Shown: in pieces, positions 6,030 to 8,057 of the stretch
Position numbering within the stretch: position 1 is the stretch's first letter
How the letters are laid out: each line of letters opens with the position of its first letter
Notes under the pieces: model-generated
Databases searched by the model: none
Seen by the model: only the letters and a program-made list of their open reading frames with translations
What the model was told of the DNA's origin: nothing
Program-made: the position numbers and the translations under genes
Origin: Fischerella sp.
GTDB lineage: Bacteria > Cyanobacteriota > Cyanobacteriia > Cyanobacteriales > Nostocaceae
Length of the DNA stretch: 8,057 nt
Reading direction: 5' to 3'
Assembly (NCBI GenBank): GCA_026419705.1
Contig: JANZYY010000222.1
Span: 1-8,057 of the forward strand

Positions 6030-6289
6030 CTAGGAAATAGGAAATGATTCTCTTCCACGTATTGAGCACCAAAGAGCCCCTTTTCAGCCCAAAAATATCT
6101 GTCTGTGGTGTGTTCGTTGCGTTTTACGAGTAGCAAAGCGGGTGGTAAGATTCCTTCAGCTTGAATAAATTTTCTGGCTGCTGTTACAGGTTTCTCTTCA
6201 CCGCTTTCAATGCTATATTGGGGCACATGCTCTAATATACGCCGTCCTTCTTGTCGACGACGGCTCTTGCGCTTTCGTCTCCTTGCCAA
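5975..6289 (-). CDS. DUF3155-like small basic cyanobacterial protein
   Basis: This 104-residue protein resembles the cyanobacterial DUF3155 family; its function is unknown. The first 17 residues are extremely basic (ARRRKRKSRRRQEGRR), which suggests contact with RNA, DNA or ribosomes, but this is inference. A compact part follows (about 18-92): VPQYSIESGEEKPVTAARKF, then ILPPALLLVKRN, then an aromatic region with DRYFWAEKGLFGAQY and ENHFLFPSLR. No membrane helix or signal peptide is seen. The start codon is TTG, supported by a perfect GAGGAGG (6305-6299) 9 nt upstream. The promoter (TTGATC-N17-TATAAT) lies at 6378-6350 and the predicted leader carries a TGTAG/CTACA cluster. The last residues (from about 93) look less conserved in character and are overlapped by another protein-like frame, so a C-terminal frameshift is possible. 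Confidence 0.75.
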   Translation of the reverse strand: MARRRKRKSRRRQEGRRILEHVPQYSIESGEEKPVTAARKFIQAEGILPPALLLVKRNEHTTDRYFWAEKGLFGAQYVEENHFLFPSLRTLETTNPESPVLTAR

Positions 6290-6313
6290 CCTAATTTTCC
6301 TCCTCTGTTAAAG

Positions 6314-6337
6314 CTACAGATTGTAGTGATAGCTACA
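6314..6337 (-). promoter_or_regulatory. TGTAG/CTACA dyad cluster in the DUF3155 leader
   Basis: Three alternating copies occur: CTACA (6314-6318), TGTAG (6322-6326), CTACA (6333-6337). They can form CTACA-GAT-TGTAG or TGTAG-N6-CTACA, two mutually exclusive pairings. AGCTACA itself occurs twice as a direct repeat (6312-6318, 6331-6337). The cluster lies just after the predicted transcription start and 10 to 25 nt before the ribosome-binding site. It could be an operator or a switching RNA hairpin. Confidence 0.35.
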
Positions 6338-6349
6338 AAATCCGTCGTA

Positions 6350-6378
6350 ATTATAAGAGTTCTAGTTCAAAAGATCAA
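6350..6378 (-). promoter_or_regulatory. Sigma-70-type promoter of the DUF3155-like gene
   Basis: On the minus strand, TTGATC (6378-6373; 4 of 6 matches to the -35 consensus) is followed after exactly 17 bp by a perfect TATAAT (6355-6350). The start point would fall near 6343, giving a leader of roughly 55 nt. This is the best-matching promoter in the window. Confidence 0.7.
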
Positions 6379-6651
6379 CAGTTTTTAAACTTTTGATACA
6401 ACAATCATAATTTCTCTAAACGTAGATAAATAATTATCTTGCCAATATTGAGACTTGTATACTAGTACCGATAAAAGAGAGAATAGGAAATGGGAAATAA
6501 AAAATATTTTTCTGGTGTTTGCTAACCCCTTCTCCAGATCGACACCTTAATTGCAAAACTTGGTTAAACTTTGTTACATATAAAATGAAACCCACGTATT
6601 TTGTGAATTCTGTATTGTCTTTGATTTTAATCGCGAACAAGAGCTGAAACA
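6379..6651. other. Upstream region of the histidine kinase gene
   Basis: No convincing gene is seen. A perfect AT-rich dyad AGATAA/TTATCT with loop ATAA lies at 6424-6439. A purine-rich tract (about 6474-6501) follows. A weak promoter could use TTGCAA (6551-6556) with TACATA (6575-6580) at 18 bp, but the match is poor. A 20-codon frame (6585-6647) ends 4 nt before the kinase ATG. The kinase start has no Shine-Dalgarno sequence. Confidence 0.4.
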
Positions 6652-7968
6652 ATGTTAATGTCTGCCAGTTCGGAATTTATAGCTCTGTGTCGAGAGCAAA
6701 TGATGCTGTTAGTCCAAGGGCTGGGAGCGTCTTTGAGTGTTGTATATTTAACACAAGAATTGGTAGAGGCTCCGGCAAATGAGGCAAAACTAATTCCGCT
6801 GGTGGTTTATCCAGAGACAGCAGTAGGATTATTAAGTACAAATGCTTTAGCGTTGCCAAAACTTAACCAGAAATTTTTGACAGCAGCAGAGGAATTTCCA
6901 ACTCGATCAAATCAGCGTGAAACAGAAAATACGACCGATTCACATTCACAACAAGAATACATTCTCGGTGGCGACCAAATTGTTTTACCCCTTATTTATG
7001 AAAATATGATGATGGGGTTGCTAGTGACAGCAAGACAAGACAGGGCATGGAATGAACAAGAACGAACTCAAGTAGAACATATAGCCCAAACGCTGACAAT
7101 CGCTTGCATTTTAGATCAGCGTCGCAGCTGGCTAGAGTTACAGTTGCATCAACAACAAATTTTGCAAGAGAAGCAGCAAGATCTATTAGATAGCCTATTA
7201 CATCAATTTCGCAATCCATTAACAGCACTGCGGACTTTTGGTAAACTTTTGATGAAGCGACTGCGACCGGGAGATACCAACCGCGAGGTAGCAGAAAGTA
7301 TTGTTCGAGAAAGCGATCGCCTGCAAGAATTATTGAAAAATTTTGATGAAGTTGTTGACTTCCAACCACAAGATTTAGCCTCTCTAAAATTACCACAACA
7401 GAAGGAAGTATTTGTAGAAGCAACTGTAGAAAAAGACTCCCAACCGATACTGTTATTGCCAGGAACGGGTGAGAAAGAAGCTGATTGCTATCTAGTTGAT
7501 GTATTGCAACCCTTATTAGTTTCTGCACAAGCAATAGCTCAAGAGCGAAATCTAGAACTGATAGCTGAAATTCCACCCAATTTGCCGTTAGTACACGCTA
7601 ACCCCAAGGCGTTAACAGAAGTGTTGAGCAACATTATTGATAATGCACTGAAATACACTCCTGCAGGCGGTAAGATATTGATCCAAGTGGGTCAACAAAA
7701 AGATAATTTTCAAGGAGTAGCCATTAGCGATACAGGCCCTGGAATTCCACCCCAAGATTTAGAACATCTGGGTGAACGACGTTACCGGGGTATACAAGCT
7801 CAAACTGAAATTCCAGGTACAGGATTAGGGCTATCTATAGCTAAACAGCTAATAGAGCAAATGCATGGAAAAATCGAAGTTTTCAGCCCTGCTTTAAATT
7901 CAAAAATTACATCACCTCAAACACCAGGAACTACTTTTATTGTTTGGTTACCAATTGCTAATAGTTAG
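6652..7968 (+). CDS. hik2: GAF-type sensor histidine kinase, Hik2/chloroplast sensor kinase-like
   Basis: This 438-residue soluble sensor kinase would phosphorylate itself on His184 and pass the phosphate to a response regulator that is not in this window. Residues about 6-155 form a GAF-like sensor domain with no membrane segment; it holds Cys13 in EFIALCREQ. A polar, probably disordered insert lies at about 80-104. A helical linker (about 157-180) leads to the HisKA domain with LLHQFRNPLTALRTFGKLL, in which Gln replaces the usual acidic residue after the histidine. The ATPase domain has the N box NIIDNALKYTP (327-337), G1 DTGPGIP (360-366) and G2 GTGLGLS (389-395). The H-box wording and the early cysteine resemble Hik2 and plant chloroplast sensor kinase, which sense plastoquinone redox state, in recent work through an iron-sulfur cluster. 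That identity is from memory, not a search. ATG 6652 and ATG 6658 are both possible starts. The last codons and stop lie in a repeat. Confidence 0.85.
   Translation: MLMSASSEFIALCREQMMLLVQGLGASLSVVYLTQELVEAPANEAKLIPLVVYPETAVGLLSTNALALPKLNQKFLTAAEEFPTRSNQRETENTTDSHSQQEYILGGDQIVLPLIYENMMMGLLVTARQDRAWNEQERTQVEHIAQTLTIACILDQRRSWLELQLHQQQILQEKQQDLLDSLLHQFRNPLTALRTFGKLLMKRLRPGDTNREVAESIVRESDRLQELLKNFDEVVDFQPQDLASLKLPQQKEVFVEATVEKDSQPILLLPGTGEKEADCYLVDVLQPLLVSAQAIAQERNLELIAEIPPNLPLVHANPKALTEVLSNIIDNALKYTPAGGKILIQVGQQKDNFQGVAISDTGPGIPPQDLEHLGERRYRGIQAQTEIPGTGLGLSIAKQLIEQMHGKIEVFSPALNSKITSPQTPGTTFIVWLPIANS
7313..7320. repeat. HIP1 octamer GCGATCGC
   Basis: A perfect HIP1 copy within the HisKA-coding part of the kinase gene, the third in the window. 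Confidence 0.9.
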
Positions 7969-8049
7969 TGGTTAGTGGATAGTGGGTAGTGGTTAGTTGT
8001 CCTACTAACTATTAACTACTAACTACCAACTACTAACCACCAACCACTG
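7962..8049. repeat. Large convergent heptamer hairpin containing the kinase stop codon
   Basis: Five G/T-rich heptamers (TAGTTAG then four TGGNTAG-type units, 7962-7996) face six A/C-rich heptamers of CTACTAA type (8002-8043) plus a partial unit. Positions 7962-7997 can pair with 8004-8039 around the 6-nt loop TGTCCT. Of 36 positions, 27 are Watson-Crick, 5 are G:T and 4 are mismatches. The TAG stop of the kinase (7966-7968) is part of the first unit, and its final Asn-Ser codons precede or enter the array. There is no T-run downstream before the window ends. It is the strongest of the three heptamer elements here. Confidence 0.8.
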
Positions 8050-8057
8050 TACGGGCG

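Noticed and set aside
6434..6652. 72-codon minus-strand frame in the kinase upstream region
   Set aside because: AT-rich intergenic sequence, no ribosome-binding site, and it overlaps the kinase start region; composition does not look like a real protein.
6992..7576. 194-codon minus-strand frame inside the kinase gene
   Set aside because: A shadow of the kinase reading frame, which has all HisKA and ATPase motifs on the plus strand; the antisense product has no recognisable features.
7962..8049. CRISPR-like repeats
   Set aside because: Units are contiguous 7-mers without spacers, in two orientations; this is STRR-type repeat sequence.

Overview
The window looks like a chromosomal segment of a filamentous, heterocyst-forming cyanobacterium (Nostoc/Anabaena type). 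The evidence is a set of cyanobacterial protein families (an RseP-type site-2 protease with an acidic insert, a DUF3611/TIC21-like membrane protein, a CCB2/CCB4-like cytochrome b6f assembly factor, a DUF3155-like protein and a Hik2/CSK-like histidine kinase), three perfect HIP1 octamers (GCGATCGC), and period-7 tandem repeats (STRR type) of the TAGTTAG/TGGTTAG family. No transposase, integrase, CRISPR array, tRNA or rRNA is visible. The content is mainly core-genome.

Layout. Positions 1-156 hold the 3' flank of rseP, with a heptamer-repeat element. From 157 to 4010 four genes lie on the minus strand. In transcription order they are a TIC21-like membrane protein (3441-4010), a two-helix small membrane protein (2974-3201), serS (1425-2705) and rseP (157-1245). 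The gaps are 179 to 268 bp, so these may be separate units rather than one tight operon. From 4011 to 4616 there is a long non-coding divergent region. It holds several hairpins and, at its right end, a duplicated AGTA-N8-TACT element that also fits an NtcA-type promoter. A plus-strand pair follows: a small PadR-family regulator (4617-4964) and a CCB2/CCB4-like gene (5019-5549), closed by a strong terminator hairpin (5617-5662). The segment 5663-5974 has no intact gene but holds protein-like reading frames that may be decayed coding DNA. A DUF3155-like gene (5975-6289, minus, TTG start) and a GAF/histidine kinase gene (6652-7968, plus) diverge from a 362-bp spacer. That spacer carries a near-consensus promoter and an operator-like TGTAG/CTACA cluster. 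The kinase stop codon lies inside a large heptamer hairpin at the right edge.

How the genes fit together. serS and rseP are housekeeping genes (translation, membrane proteolysis). The CCB-like factor acts in attaching heme ci to cytochrome b6, and the Hik2-like kinase is expected to sense photosynthetic redox state, so the right half has a photosynthetic electron-transport theme, although the two genes are not in one operon. The most interesting unexplained points are: (1) three period-7 arrays in which G/T-rich units face A/C-rich units, each at a gene 3' end, one containing the stop codon; (2) the duplicated dyad and possible nitrogen control in front of the padR-CCB pair; (3) the hairpin-rich 4020-4565 spacer; (4) frameshifted protein-like sequence behind the DUF3155 gene. 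No clearly new multi-gene system is evident.
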